A DNA stretch of 37,150 bases, from the IMG/VR virus record IMGVR_UViG_3300035162_003119, positions 1 through 37,150 of that record. The stretch is one strand, 5' to 3'. Position numbers and translations under genes: made by a program. Below are positions 28,570 through 35,134 of this stretch, one piece after another (the first letter of the stretch is position 1; each line of letters opens with the position of its first letter). The notes under the pieces are model-generated. The model was not told where the DNA came from. It saw only the letters and a program-made list of their open reading frames with translations, and did not search any database. This stretch comes from a virus.

Positions 28570-29373
28570 ATGCCTTCGTTCTCCTCCCAAGGGTACTTCC
28601 GTGAAGGCCAGTGGCGTGCCATCCGGTCCTTCGCCTTGCGCGAGAGGCGGGATTTCTCGACGCGCTCGATGGTCATCACCGCCGAGATGCAGCGCATCGG
28701 GAAGATCGAACTGCTGTACGGGCGGGACCTGATCACTGGAAAGGTGACCCAGCAGCGCGTGGGTGTTGTCCTTGAGGGCAGCAGCACGAGCAGCATTGGG
28801 AAACTCCTCACAGCCTACTGCGCGTTGGGGGGCAACCCGCTGGACATCAGCATGTTCCTGTACCCCAACAACCCCGACCTCCCCGGCGAAGGGTCAGCCT
28901 ATCCCAAGGGGTTTACCTACTCGCTGCAAGGGCAGGAGGAGGACGAAGACAGCAACATCGACAAGTACAAGCCTTCCCGTGTCGGAGGTACACGGGAGAC
29001 CCCCTCTGAGATCACGAGCGCAACAATGGGACTGCTGCGCGAGCCGATTATCAAGGAGATGTACCAGAAGCGGATCCTCCTGGAGGAGCGCATACTCAAA
29101 CTGGCAGACCTCTACGAGCAACTGGAAGAGGAGCAGACGCTCATGCTCCGAGGACAGGGGAGAGGGAACATCGGACAGCAGGCATGGTCACCGGAGAAGT
29201 ATGACAAGGGGCACAGCATCCCTTGCATCGTGTACCTGTTCGACAGCACCTTCCGCACCGCCGGGACTGACGGGCGTGTCCCTGCCGAATCCCCGCTCAA
29301 CATGACCAACCTGGGGCCTCTGCCGCAGTTGCTCACAGACGTTCTGCCAGGAGAGGGCAACAACGCACTGTGA
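28570..29373 (+). CDS. Tail-module protein of unknown function (267 aa)
   Basis: The ATG directly follows the preceding TAG. The N-terminal half is mixed alpha/beta (FREGQWRAIRSFALRERRDF; KIELLYGRDLITGKV) with GGNPLDISMFLYPNN near residue 97, a phrase I associate with structural proteins of large phages. An acidic loop (EEDEDSN) follows, then a long coiled-coil-like helix at about residues 153-196 (LLEERILKLADLYEQLEEEQ). The C-terminal part has YDKGHSIPCIVYLFDSTFR, a beta segment. It is the last of the directly abutting tail genes, so likely a virion component or wedge-associated protein. I do not recognise the family. The 45 bases after it hold only a weak hairpin and the next ribosome site (AGGAGA). 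Confidence 0.55.
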   Translation: MPSFSSQGYFREGQWRAIRSFALRERRDFSTRSMVITAEMQRIGKIELLYGRDLITGKVTQQRVGVVLEGSSTSSIGKLLTAYCALGGNPLDISMFLYPNNPDLPGEGSAYPKGFTYSLQGQEEDEDSNIDKYKPSRVGGTRETPSEITSATMGLLREPIIKEMYQKRILLEERILKLADLYEQLEEEQTLMLRGQGRGNIGQQAWSPEKYDKGHSIPCIVYLFDSTFRTAGTDGRVPAESPLNMTNLGPLPQLLTDVLPGEGNNAL

Positions 29374-29418
29374 TCCGGTATCTCTCCTATCGCTGTCACA
29401 GGGACAGGAGACTGCCCC

Positions 29419-29766
29419 ATGAAACCGGACCCCACCTCGGTCGTCATCCGTTTCGCCAAGAAGTGGAAGAAACTCCCTCCGGGATGGACAGACAAGTCCG
29501 TGGAGAAGTTCTGGAAGACGCTGGGCAAGGGCACGCCTGAGCACAAGGTGTGGAACTGCGTCGAGAAGATGGACAAGCCTTTTGGCGACGGTGCCGGTGC
29601 CTTCTGCGGGGGTCTCGCTGACTGGCAGATGCCTGGCTGGCGCAAGAAGAACAAGAAGGAATCCCCCGAGGCTCGCTCCGATGCGAAGTCCTACTGGAAG
29701 GGCAAGATTAAAGGCAAGAAGGCAAGCGCGGTTCGTGTAGCCCTTCGTCACGCAGAGGGAGCATAA
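29419..29766 (+). CDS. Small basic protein ending in KASAVRVALRHA (115 aa)
   Basis: ATG with AGGAGA upstream. The protein is very Lys-rich (about one in five residues) with several Trp (KKLPPGWTDKSVEKFWK). The middle reads VWNCVEKMDKPFGDGAGAFC, resembling a short Cys...FC-x-x-L segment I have seen near phage maturation-type proteins, but there is no protease catalytic pattern. The C-terminal tail KASAVRVALRHA closely matches the N-terminus of the protein at 31617. High positive charge fits binding to DNA or to acidic virion proteins. It could be a minor virion or head-core protein; the function is unknown. Confidence 0.55.
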   Translation: MKPDPTSVVIRFAKKWKKLPPGWTDKSVEKFWKTLGKGTPEHKVWNCVEKMDKPFGDGAGAFCGGLADWQMPGWRKKNKKESPEARSDAKSYWKGKIKGKKASAVRVALRHAEGA

Positions 29767-29767
29767 A

Positions 29768-29944
29768 ATGGACATGATCACCGTCACCAATGATCTCGGA
29801 ACACCCATCGGTAGCGTGCAGCGCATCGAAACGGGCCGGTCGAGCACCTTCTGGAGAGCACTGACTCTCACAGGTGAGCGTATCCAAGACTGTCCAACCC
29901 AGGCTGAAGCGGAATCCGCTGTAGCCGCACACGCAGGGGCTTAG
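29768..29944 (+). CDS. Small hypothetical protein (58 aa)
   Basis: ATG one base after the previous stop; ends in TAG two bases before the next ATG. The product begins MDMITVTNDLGTPIGSVQRI and ends with a helix (TQAEAESAVAAHAGA). The pattern of an N-terminal beta-hairpin, a central TFWRALTLTGERI strand pair and a terminal helix is that of a small compact domain. Its tight packing between two genes supports it as real. No family recognised. Confidence 0.55.
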   Translation: MDMITVTNDLGTPIGSVQRIETGRSSTFWRALTLTGERIQDCPTQAEAESAVAAHAGA

Positions 29945-29946
29945 TC

Positions 29947-31605
29947 ATGGCTATCGTTCTACGGGTAACCGGCACAGGCACTCTCGGTGCCTCCATGTAC
30001 GTCACGGACGTATATCCAAACCGGTACATCGCCAACGCCGGGACCGAGGACTTCAACTACACCTCGGATGTGGCGCGGTCCTTTGAGACAGGTGCTCTCT
30101 CTATCTGGATCGCCCAAGGTCACCTGACCACGGCGGTCGTGTTGGGGGCCACCTTTGAGGACGCGGTGGCTGTGACCACCGAGAACGCAGGTGTGGCTGT
30201 CGAGACTGAGACACGCACGATCAACTTCGTTGGTGCAGGTGTCACGGCTGCTGCTGTGGGCGCAAATCAAGTCGATGTGACTATTCCCGGAGGCGGAGGT
30301 GGTGGTGGCATGACCAGCATCGACTTCGGCACTACGGGGTTGACCCCCGCCGTAGCAACTGGTGGCGTGGTCGCTGTCGCAGGCACCCTCGCCGTCGGCA
30401 GTGGTGGAACTGGGATCACGACCGCCCCAAAAGGCACGGTGTTGGTCGCCAATGCTCTGGACACGATTTCTGCACTGGCGGGAGCCGCCGACCGGGACCT
30501 CCCGACCTACACCGCAGGAACCGACGACATCACGATGCGCTCGATGTCCACAGGATCAAGCGGGCTTGCCTACGGTGCAGTCGGTGGCGCAACCATGTTG
30601 ACGTTCACCCGGAACACCGCCGGGGTTCCCCCGCAGTACGCGACGGGAGACAACACCGCAGTGTTGTTCCAAGACTGGGGCGGCACCGGGCAGGACTTGA
30701 GCGGTTCTGTACTGACGCCTCTGACAGGGCTTCTGCCCAACGTCCAACTGGCGGGTCGGATCACGACCAACACGACGACGACGAGCACCTCGGGAACTCC
30801 TCTCCTCTACAACCTCCTGCCGGGCGATGTCGCACCGGCAGGTGGAACCGGGCTGACCCTCGCCATCTTCGGCGCAGGGGCGAACGTGACCTCGGTGGTG
30901 GCTACACCAGTCCCCGATAACTTCAACACGGGCACCGGGTACAACTCGGGTGATGTGATCACGATCCCACAGGCGGATATTCCCGGCTCGGGCAACGACC
31001 TCATCATCACGCTTGTAGACGCTGACTTCACTGGGAACGGTGTTCAAGGCGTCTTCATGGGCGGCTACAACAGTGGCGGCGTGATCGCTGACATGGGTCG
31101 TGGAAGCATTGTATCTCTGGACGGGTCGGTCAGTGTCGTCGGTGAGAACGGGATGTCCAACCGCTCGGAAGGCTCTGTTCAACTCCAGACAGTATCGGCT
31201 CCAGCCCTCCACATTTCCTATGTGGCTGGTGAAACCCTCGCCGTGGGGGATGTGTTGAAGTTCGGCTTGAATGCCAGCGGGGAAACCGCAGGACGCGCCT
31301 ACCAAGCCCAAGCGGACACCCTCGCCAACTCTGGGGTGGTCGCCGTAGCGAGGTCTGCTGGAATCACAGCGGGCAGCGTGTCATGCGTCGTCGCGGGCGA
31401 AGCGTCAATGACCTTTGATGTGGTTCCCGCCGCGAATGACAACGGCAAGCCTGTATATCTGTCAGCAACCGCAGCACAAGCCACACTCACTGCACCGGCA
31501 GGGGGTGGAACCTTCACGACTGAGATCGGTCGCCTGACCGGAGGCGACGGGGCATCCAACCCCGTGACCGTGCTCCTGTCAGTCCGTCCTACCGTGTCGA
31601 ACTAA
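29947..31605 (+). CDS. Tail fibre or decoration-like structural protein (552 aa)
   Basis: Residues about 90-121 have RTINFVGAGVTAAAVGANQV, DVTIP and a run of seven Gly, a module frequent at the N-terminal side of phage tail fibres ('INF-GAGVT' type followed by a glycine hinge). The middle is Thr/Gly/Ser-rich beta sequence typical of fibrous trimers (VVAVAGTLAVGSGGTGITT, TSTSGTPLLYNLLPGD). The last ~130 residues (from AGETLAVGDVLKFG to the end) resemble phage decoration or fibre-tip beta-domains of the DUF2190 type: GD start, GVVAVA, GEASMTF, GKPVYLSA, a final IGRLTG. There is no chaperone or hydrolase motif. It likely forms a host-contact fibre or a surface decoration; the gene order after tail genes favours fibre. 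Confidence 0.65.
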   Translation: MAIVLRVTGTGTLGASMYVTDVYPNRYIANAGTEDFNYTSDVARSFETGALSIWIAQGHLTTAVVLGATFEDAVAVTTENAGVAVETETRTINFVGAGVTAAAVGANQVDVTIPGGGGGGGMTSIDFGTTGLTPAVATGGVVAVAGTLAVGSGGTGITTAPKGTVLVANALDTISALAGAADRDLPTYTAGTDDITMRSMSTGSSGLAYGAVGGATMLTFTRNTAGVPPQYATGDNTAVLFQDWGGTGQDLSGSVLTPLTGLLPNVQLAGRITTNTTTTSTSGTPLLYNLLPGDVAPAGGTGLTLAIFGAGANVTSVVATPVPDNFNTGTGYNSGDVITIPQADIPGSGNDLIITLVDADFTGNGVQGVFMGGYNSGGVIADMGRGSIVSLDGSVSVVGENGMSNRSEGSVQLQTVSAPALHISYVAGETLAVGDVLKFGLNASGETAGRAYQAQADTLANSGVVAVARSAGITAGSVSCVVAGEASMTFDVVPAANDNGKPVYLSATAAQATLTAPAGGGTFTTEIGRLTGGDGASNPVTVLLSVRPTVSN

Positions 31606-31616
31606 GGATGAACCCC

Positions 31617-32102
31617 ATGCTCAAAGCCAGCGCAGCCCATGTAGCCCTCCGATTCGCAGTCCGTACTGCTCCTCCCTTCGCGTACCGCAAGCACCACGAG
31701 AGCCGACACGCCAGCACCAACACCGAGCGGGACTTCTACAAGGCCACGGACGGCCAGTGGTACGTGGACAACGAAGAATACAACGAGGACGAGGACGGAG
31801 AGCAGACCGAAGGTGACATGACCTCCTACGGGCCGTTCCCATCGTTTGAGGCCGCTGATAAGTACATGAGCCGCAACTTCGCCAACTCAGGAGGCTATGG
31901 AGAGGATGACAGCGGGCGGCAACGACCACCGCGCAAGCCGGTCTCCCCACGCGGACGACGTTGGGCCTTCAGTGGCAGCCCACTCATGCTACAGCCCGAC
32001 TACGGACACGGCGATGCAGCCGTCCCAGGAGATCAGGAGTACCACCCCTGCCAGAACGGTGGCCCGTGTCAGTGTGGCGGTCAGTGTGGCTGTGGCAAGT
32101 GA
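31617..32102 (+). CDS. Protein with KASA motif at N-terminus and Cys-rich C-terminal tail (161 aa)
   Basis: I prefer the ATG at 31617 because AAGGA lies eight bases upstream; an ATG at 31608 would overlap that site. The N-terminus MLKASAAHVALRFAVR is amphipathic and resembles the C-terminus of the 115-aa protein. An acidic middle (YNEDEDGEQTEGD) follows. Residues about 60-85 read FPSFEAADKYMSRNF. Then comes a basic, disordered part and a terminal tail with five Cys in 15 residues (C145, C151, C153, C157, C159), in the pattern CxCxxxCxC with glycines. That tail could bind metal or make disulfides. No known family; it may be a minor virion protein. Confidence 0.55.
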   Translation: MLKASAAHVALRFAVRTAPPFAYRKHHESRHASTNTERDFYKATDGQWYVDNEEYNEDEDGEQTEGDMTSYGPFPSFEAADKYMSRNFANSGGYGEDDSGRQRPPRKPVSPRGRRWAFSGSPLMLQPDYGHGDAAVPGDQEYHPCQNGGPCQCGGQCGCGK

Positions 32103-32105
32103 GGG

Positions 32106-32128
32106 CAACAGGATGATCCTCCCTGTTG
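32106..32128 (+). other. 7-bp inverted repeat in the intergenic gap before the transglycosylase
   Basis: caacagg (32106-32112) and cctgttg (32122-32128) are exact complements with a 9-base loop, right after the stop of the preceding gene. There is no T-run, so an intrinsic terminator is weakly supported; it could be an RNA processing or stability hairpin. The rest of the 65-base gap (32103-32167) holds only the AGGAG site for the next GTG. Confidence 0.35.
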
Positions 32129-32167
32129 GGTAAGGCATAGACATGTCAACCCCAGCAGGAGTCAGCA

Positions 32168-32752
32168 GTGTTCGATAGCCTTCAGAAACGCCAAGAGGTT
32201 GTCCTGCCTGCGCTCGCGGCGCTGATGTTGGGCTTGTGGTTGAGCATCCCTGAGAAAGAACATGAACCCCCGCCCCTCTTATGGGAGGACACTGCGCCAC
32301 CCGAGATCATCCCGGAACCCGCTGAGGACTTCGCACAGCACTGCGACATCGAGCCTCCACCCGACTTCAACCGCATGGTGGAGGCAGCCGGGGAGGCCAC
32401 AGGGATCAACCCCCGGCTGATCGCACTGACGGTCTACCGAGAGAGCCGCTGCAAAGTGGATGCCCTCGGAGCCGTGGGAGAGATCGGTCTCGGACAGGTG
32501 TACCCAGACATCTGGACTCAGGTTCTCGTCGAGGAGGGGATCATTGAGTCGGTGGGCGACCTATACGACCCAGAGGTCAACCTGCGTGCAACCGGCTTCA
32601 TCCTCAGTGAGGTCCTGCGGTACGCGAAGGGAGATCCCGCAGATGCACTCCGAAGATACAATGGCAGCGGTTCCGCAGCACGGAGATATGCCCGTGAACA
32701 GTCTGGAATCTACCAAGCCATGTGGGGAGAGCCTGTCTGGTTCCGTCGGTGA
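32168..32752 (+). CDS. Membrane-anchored lytic transglycosylase (SLT domain, 194 aa)
   Basis: GTG start with AGGAG six bases upstream. After KRQ, residues 11-27 (VVLPALAALMLGLWLSI) form one membrane segment; a Pro/Glu-rich linker follows to about residue 65. The rest is an SLT/goose-lysozyme-like domain: LTVYRESRCKVDALG with E92 as the expected catalytic acid, GEIGLGQV (104-111, the usual G-x-x-G-L-x-Q-V/I), DPEVNLRATGFI, and YNGSG (164-168). Such enzymes cut the MurNAc-GlcNAc bond in peptidoglycan, forming 1,6-anhydroMurNAc. Topology is N-in with the catalytic domain in the periplasm. It may be a lysis enzyme released from the membrane (SAR type), or act in wall remodelling; placement after the fibre genes fits lysis. 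No holin or spanin is seen nearby. Confidence 0.85.
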   Translation: MFDSLQKRQEVVLPALAALMLGLWLSIPEKEHEPPPLLWEDTAPPEIIPEPAEDFAQHCDIEPPPDFNRMVEAAGEATGINPRLIALTVYRESRCKVDALGAVGEIGLGQVYPDIWTQVLVEEGIIESVGDLYDPEVNLRATGFILSEVLRYAKGDPADALRRYNGSGSAARRYAREQSGIYQAMWGEPVWFRR

Positions 32753-32888
32753 TCTGAGCCTGTGTGGTCCTGCACTGCGCTCCAACGCTACCTGTGACTG
32801 GGGAGCCTGCTCTCAGACCGCAACGCAAGCACGACGATGGAGGAGCCAGTGGCTCCCCGTCTGCGGGGGGTGCGCGACCAAGCCCTGA
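32688..32888 (+). CDS. Small zinc-finger-like protein overlapping the transglycosylase gene (66 aa)
   Basis: The frame overlaps the last 65 bases of the transglycosylase gene in another phase. ATG at 32688 is preferred but weak; ATG at 32661 is possible. The C-terminal half reads ATCDWGACSQTATQARRW then WLPVCGGCATKP: CxxxxC, about 17 residues, CxxC, with Trp residues, which resembles small zinc ribbons that phages often carry. Beyond the overlap, the sequence is otherwise non-coding, which supports a real gene. Its stop (32886-32888) overlaps an ATG in frame with the next zinc-ribbon gene. Function unknown; zinc binding is inferred. Confidence 0.55.
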   Translation: MPVNSLESTKPCGESLSGSVGDLSLCGPALRSNATCDWGACSQTATQARRWRSQWLPVCGGCATKP

Positions 32889-32926
32889 TGCGCCACGGGT
32901 ATTGTGGGGCTCACACGGAGTCCCCC

Positions 32927-33118
32927 ATGCCCCTCTTTGAATACCGTTGCGCGAAGTGCAGCACCGAGTTTGAACGGCTCGTGGCTCCCTCCCAGCGTGA
33001 CGCACCCCAGAAATGTGCCAACCCGAAATGCGAGTCCACGGAAACCAAGAAACTGGTGTCGCGGACTTCCTTCTCCCTCAAAGGGGGAGGCTGGGCCTCG
33101 GATGGGTACTCGGAATGA
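32927..33118 (+). CDS. FmdB-type zinc ribbon protein (63 aa)
   Basis: The start at 32927 gives the family's characteristic N-terminus MPLFEYRCAKCSTEFERLV and has CGGAG six bases upstream; in-frame ATGs at 32888 and 32837 are alternatives. C8 and C11, then C30 and C35, form the expected four-Cys zinc site. The C-terminal FSLKGGGWASDGYSE matches the short 'F-x-L-x-GGGW-x-x-DGY' ending of FmdB/CxxC_CXXC_SSSS-type ribbons. Members occur widely in bacteria and phages; a regulatory role is suggested by name, but the molecular job is largely unknown. Its stop overlaps the next start (ATGA). Confidence 0.8.
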   Translation: MPLFEYRCAKCSTEFERLVAPSQRDAPQKCANPKCESTETKKLVSRTSFSLKGGGWASDGYSE

Positions 33119-33288
33119 CCGGCAACCCCCTGTTCGCCAGATTCCCAGAGCGATTCCAGTGGACGTTCCACAACGTCGTCGCCCACCCGCTGTCCGAGGT
33201 TCTATTCCAGATAGGCTTTGAGGACGCGGGCAACCGGCTCCACGACTGGAGCATCCCCCAGCATGACCCCGGAACGGGTCGAGGTTGA
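33115..33288 (+). CDS. Conserved-looking small phage protein (57 aa)
   Basis: ATGA overlap with the zinc ribbon gene sets the start. The sequence has PERFQWTFHNVVAHPLSEVL then FQIGFEDAGNRLHDWSIP. I recall small phage proteins with the same 'W-x-x-HN-x-x-AHP-x-x-E-x-L-F/Y' and 'LHD-x-T/S-IP' phrase order, with no known function. Two His clusters and no Cys are present; it could be a small membrane-surface or metal-binding protein. It is followed five bases on by the lipoprotein gene, with no terminator between. Confidence 0.65.
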   Translation: MTGNPLFARFPERFQWTFHNVVAHPLSEVLFQIGFEDAGNRLHDWSIPQHDPGTGRG

Positions 33289-33292
33289 TAAA

Positions 33293-34570
33293 ATGAACCA
33301 TCGTATCTTTTTGCTTCTCCCCCTCCTGGCCTTTACCGGCTGCCCTGAACCTAAGCCCCCGACGCCTCCTGTACCTGCGACCTGTGAGGCTGATCCCAAC
33401 TGGATCACCAACCCTTCGATGCCGGGCGAGGTTCCCGAGGCGGAGTCCTTCTGCGACTTCTACCAGTTCTCGTGGCAGTGGTTCCTTGCACAGGCAAGCC
33501 CCAGCGGATCGGGTGACCCCGTGTTCATGCAGAACAGGGTCTACTCCCCGACGGGCGGCAATGACCAGTGTGCTGATCCGCCAATCACGGGCGTCCTGGG
33601 AGCCATGAGCCAGTTGGTTCCACGGCAAGGCAAGCCCAACAACTTTGAGGACGCCCAGGCCGACGGCAACGCGCTCTATGACCAGAACGGCAACATCCTC
33701 TACTACAACGCCTTCTACACACAGGCGTACTGCTCCTCGACCGCTGCGGGCTTCGCTCCTGGGTCGATGGAAGCGAAGGTCTCATGGGTGGTGCTCAAGG
33801 ACGGGCCTGATCCCACCTACTACACCATCAGTGCCTCGCTGCCAGATCAGGAGGAAGAAATCACCCTCGGCCTGGTCGGACTGCATCTGGCGATCTGGAC
33901 CCCGAACCATCCCGAGATGATCTGGGCCACCTGGGAGCACAAGACCAACGCGCCTCTGTGCAATGGCACCAGTGCCGCTTCAGGCTGGTCGCTGGCTTCC
34001 GACAATGCCTCCGCGTGTCTGGCAGCCAACGTATCAGGGGCAACCACGGGGGCTCCTGATCCTTCCTGCAACGACTACGGGTTCAATGTCCCTGCGGTTC
34101 ATCCCACGGGTGCTGCACCCATCACAGGTGCCCCCATCAACGTCTGTCGGCAGTATGCCCACGGCAACCAAGACGGGGAAGCCATCAACGGCAACGACAA
34201 CGGGGCGAACCTCGCAGCGATCACTGAACTCAACGAAGCCCTTGTTGGCACCGAGGGGCTGATCACCACGTTGCCAGGGGACAACCCTTTGTCGGTGTGG
34301 TCCAACTACGAGATGGTCGGCGCACTCTGGACGAAGGACGGAGCCGACTCCGGGCCGCCTCCGGTTCCCAGCCTGCAATCACAGGGCGCGGGCGATGCGG
34401 ACAGCCCTCAGCGCGGCTCGTTGGAACTCACCAACATGACCCTGGAGACCTTCCAGCAGGGTGACACCTCGGCAATCCCGAACTGCTTCGGGTGCCACAA
34501 CTACACAGCGGCAAGTCCTCTGGATGTCTCGCACATCCAGTCCAAGTTGCTTCCTGCTTCTGCGGAGTGA
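33293..34570 (+). CDS. Predicted lipoprotein with a single CxxCH haem-type motif (425 aa)
   Basis: ATG at 33293 with GAGG eight bases upstream; the frame stays open further upstream but only this start gives a signal peptide: MNHRIFLLLPLLAFTGC with C17 as lipidation residue, then a Pro-rich linker. The domain begins near residue 35 with many aromatics (FYQFSWQWFLAQ). Landmarks: KVSWVVLKDG, then LGLVGLHLAIWTPNHPEMIW with ATWEHKTNAP, a long Gly/Ala/Asn part, SVWSNYEMVGALW, LTNMTLETFQ and finally NCFGCHN (C398, C401, H402). I recall bacterial 'cytochrome c family' proteins with the same order: VGLH, W-ATxEH, NYE-VG-xW, N-T-METY, then CxxCH. It is probably exported and lipid-anchored in the periplasm, with covalent haem if the host's maturation system acts on it. 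No heme axial partner is obvious. In a phage it is unexpected and likely host-derived. Confidence 0.7.
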   Translation: MNHRIFLLLPLLAFTGCPEPKPPTPPVPATCEADPNWITNPSMPGEVPEAESFCDFYQFSWQWFLAQASPSGSGDPVFMQNRVYSPTGGNDQCADPPITGVLGAMSQLVPRQGKPNNFEDAQADGNALYDQNGNILYYNAFYTQAYCSSTAAGFAPGSMEAKVSWVVLKDGPDPTYYTISASLPDQEEEITLGLVGLHLAIWTPNHPEMIWATWEHKTNAPLCNGTSAASGWSLASDNASACLAANVSGATTGAPDPSCNDYGFNVPAVHPTGAAPITGAPINVCRQYAHGNQDGEAINGNDNGANLAAITELNEALVGTEGLITTLPGDNPLSVWSNYEMVGALWTKDGADSGPPPVPSLQSQGAGDADSPQRGSLELTNMTLETFQQGDTSAIPNCFGCHNYTAASPLDVSHIQSKLLPASAE

Positions 34571-34575
34571 TCCCA

Positions 34576-34607
34576 GGTAGGGGAGTCCTGATCAGGACTC
34601 CCCTACC
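34576..34607. terminator. Perfect 32-bp palindrome between convergent operons
   Basis: ggtaggggagtcctga (34576-34591) is followed at once by its exact reverse complement (34592-34607). It lies five bases after the lipoprotein stop and includes the stop of the convergent gene, so a bidirectional transcription terminator is likely. There is no T-run on either side, so factor-dependent arrest or a protein-binding site remain possible. Confidence 0.7.
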
Positions 34608-34828
34608 GGCTGGGTGGCGGTTGCTACTCGTACCTGGTTTTCTGTGTTGACGAGTTCCCACAACACCTTCACGAACTCGTGCATCTCGTCTTCGGTGAGG
34701 GTGTCCGTCATCACGGCGATCTCGACGCTGATCTTGATCAGCAGAGCGATGACCTTCGCGGGCTCCTCCCCGGAGTGGGCAGCCTGAAGAACCGCTTCAT
34801 GGATGTTCTGGAAAGGGTCTGCAATCAC
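34592..34828 (-). CDS. Small helical protein, last gene of the left-going operon (78 aa)
   Basis: GTG start with GGAGG five bases upstream on the - strand. The sequence is nearly all helix, with NIHEAVLQAAHSGEEPAKVI, an Ile/Val/Leu-rich amphipathic segment (ALLIKISVEIAVM) and LTEDEMHEFVKVLWELVN. It could be a small dimeric helix-bundle protein. The stop TGA is the centre of the palindromic terminator. An 18-base gap separates it from the gene before; no family recognised. Confidence 0.65.
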   Translation of the reverse strand: MIADPFQNIHEAVLQAAHSGEEPAKVIALLIKISVEIAVMTDTLTEDEMHEFVKVLWELVNTENQVRVATATQPVGES

Positions 34829-34846
34829 GCCTGCCTCCGCCTCGAT

Positions 34847-35134
34847 TTAGTCTTGGCTCTCTTGGAGGTGGCTCCAAGCCGCCTCCAAGAGAGGGTCTGG
34901 TTCGTGTACGCTATCTCCTGGCTGCCAGAGAAAGAAGTCATCATCGGTGACCTTGGATTCGGGAGCGGGCGCGATAGGGGCTGGTGCATAGGGTGCATAG
35001 CCTCCGAGGCCCTTGTCTCTGACCTGCACCAACCCTTCCGGGTCGATCCCCGTGAGATCAACGGCTTCTGTGTCCGGTCGGGACTTTGCCCAATCCCGCA
35101 TTGAACCGACGACGCCTTCGGGTTTACGGCTCAT
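34847..35134 (-). CDS. Small hypothetical protein (95 aa)
   Basis: I prefer the ATG at 35134, which overlaps the previous stop (TAATG) and has GGAGA upstream; a longer frame to 35191 lies within the preceding gene. The start MSRKPEGVVGSMRDWAKSRP is basic, then comes a turn-rich part with a GGYAPYAPAPIAPAPES segment (Ala/Pro-rich, likely flexible) and a DDDFFLWQPGD motif followed by a short helix (LLEAAWSHLQES). Composition suggests a partly disordered adaptor. Function not recognised. Confidence 0.6.
   Translation of the reverse strand: MSRKPEGVVGSMRDWAKSRPDTEAVDLTGIDPEGLVQVRDKGLGGYAPYAPAPIAPAPESKVTDDDFFLWQPGDSVHEPDPLLEAAWSHLQESQD

Noticed and set aside
29393-29407. Small inverted repeat ctgtc...gacag in the gap before the 115-aa gene
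   Set aside because: Only 5-bp arms with a 5-base loop and no T-run; expected by chance.
29419-29766. Prohead protease or maturation domain suggested by the FC segment
   Set aside because: No Ser/His catalytic pattern and the protein is too short and Lys-rich; only a loose phrase similarity.
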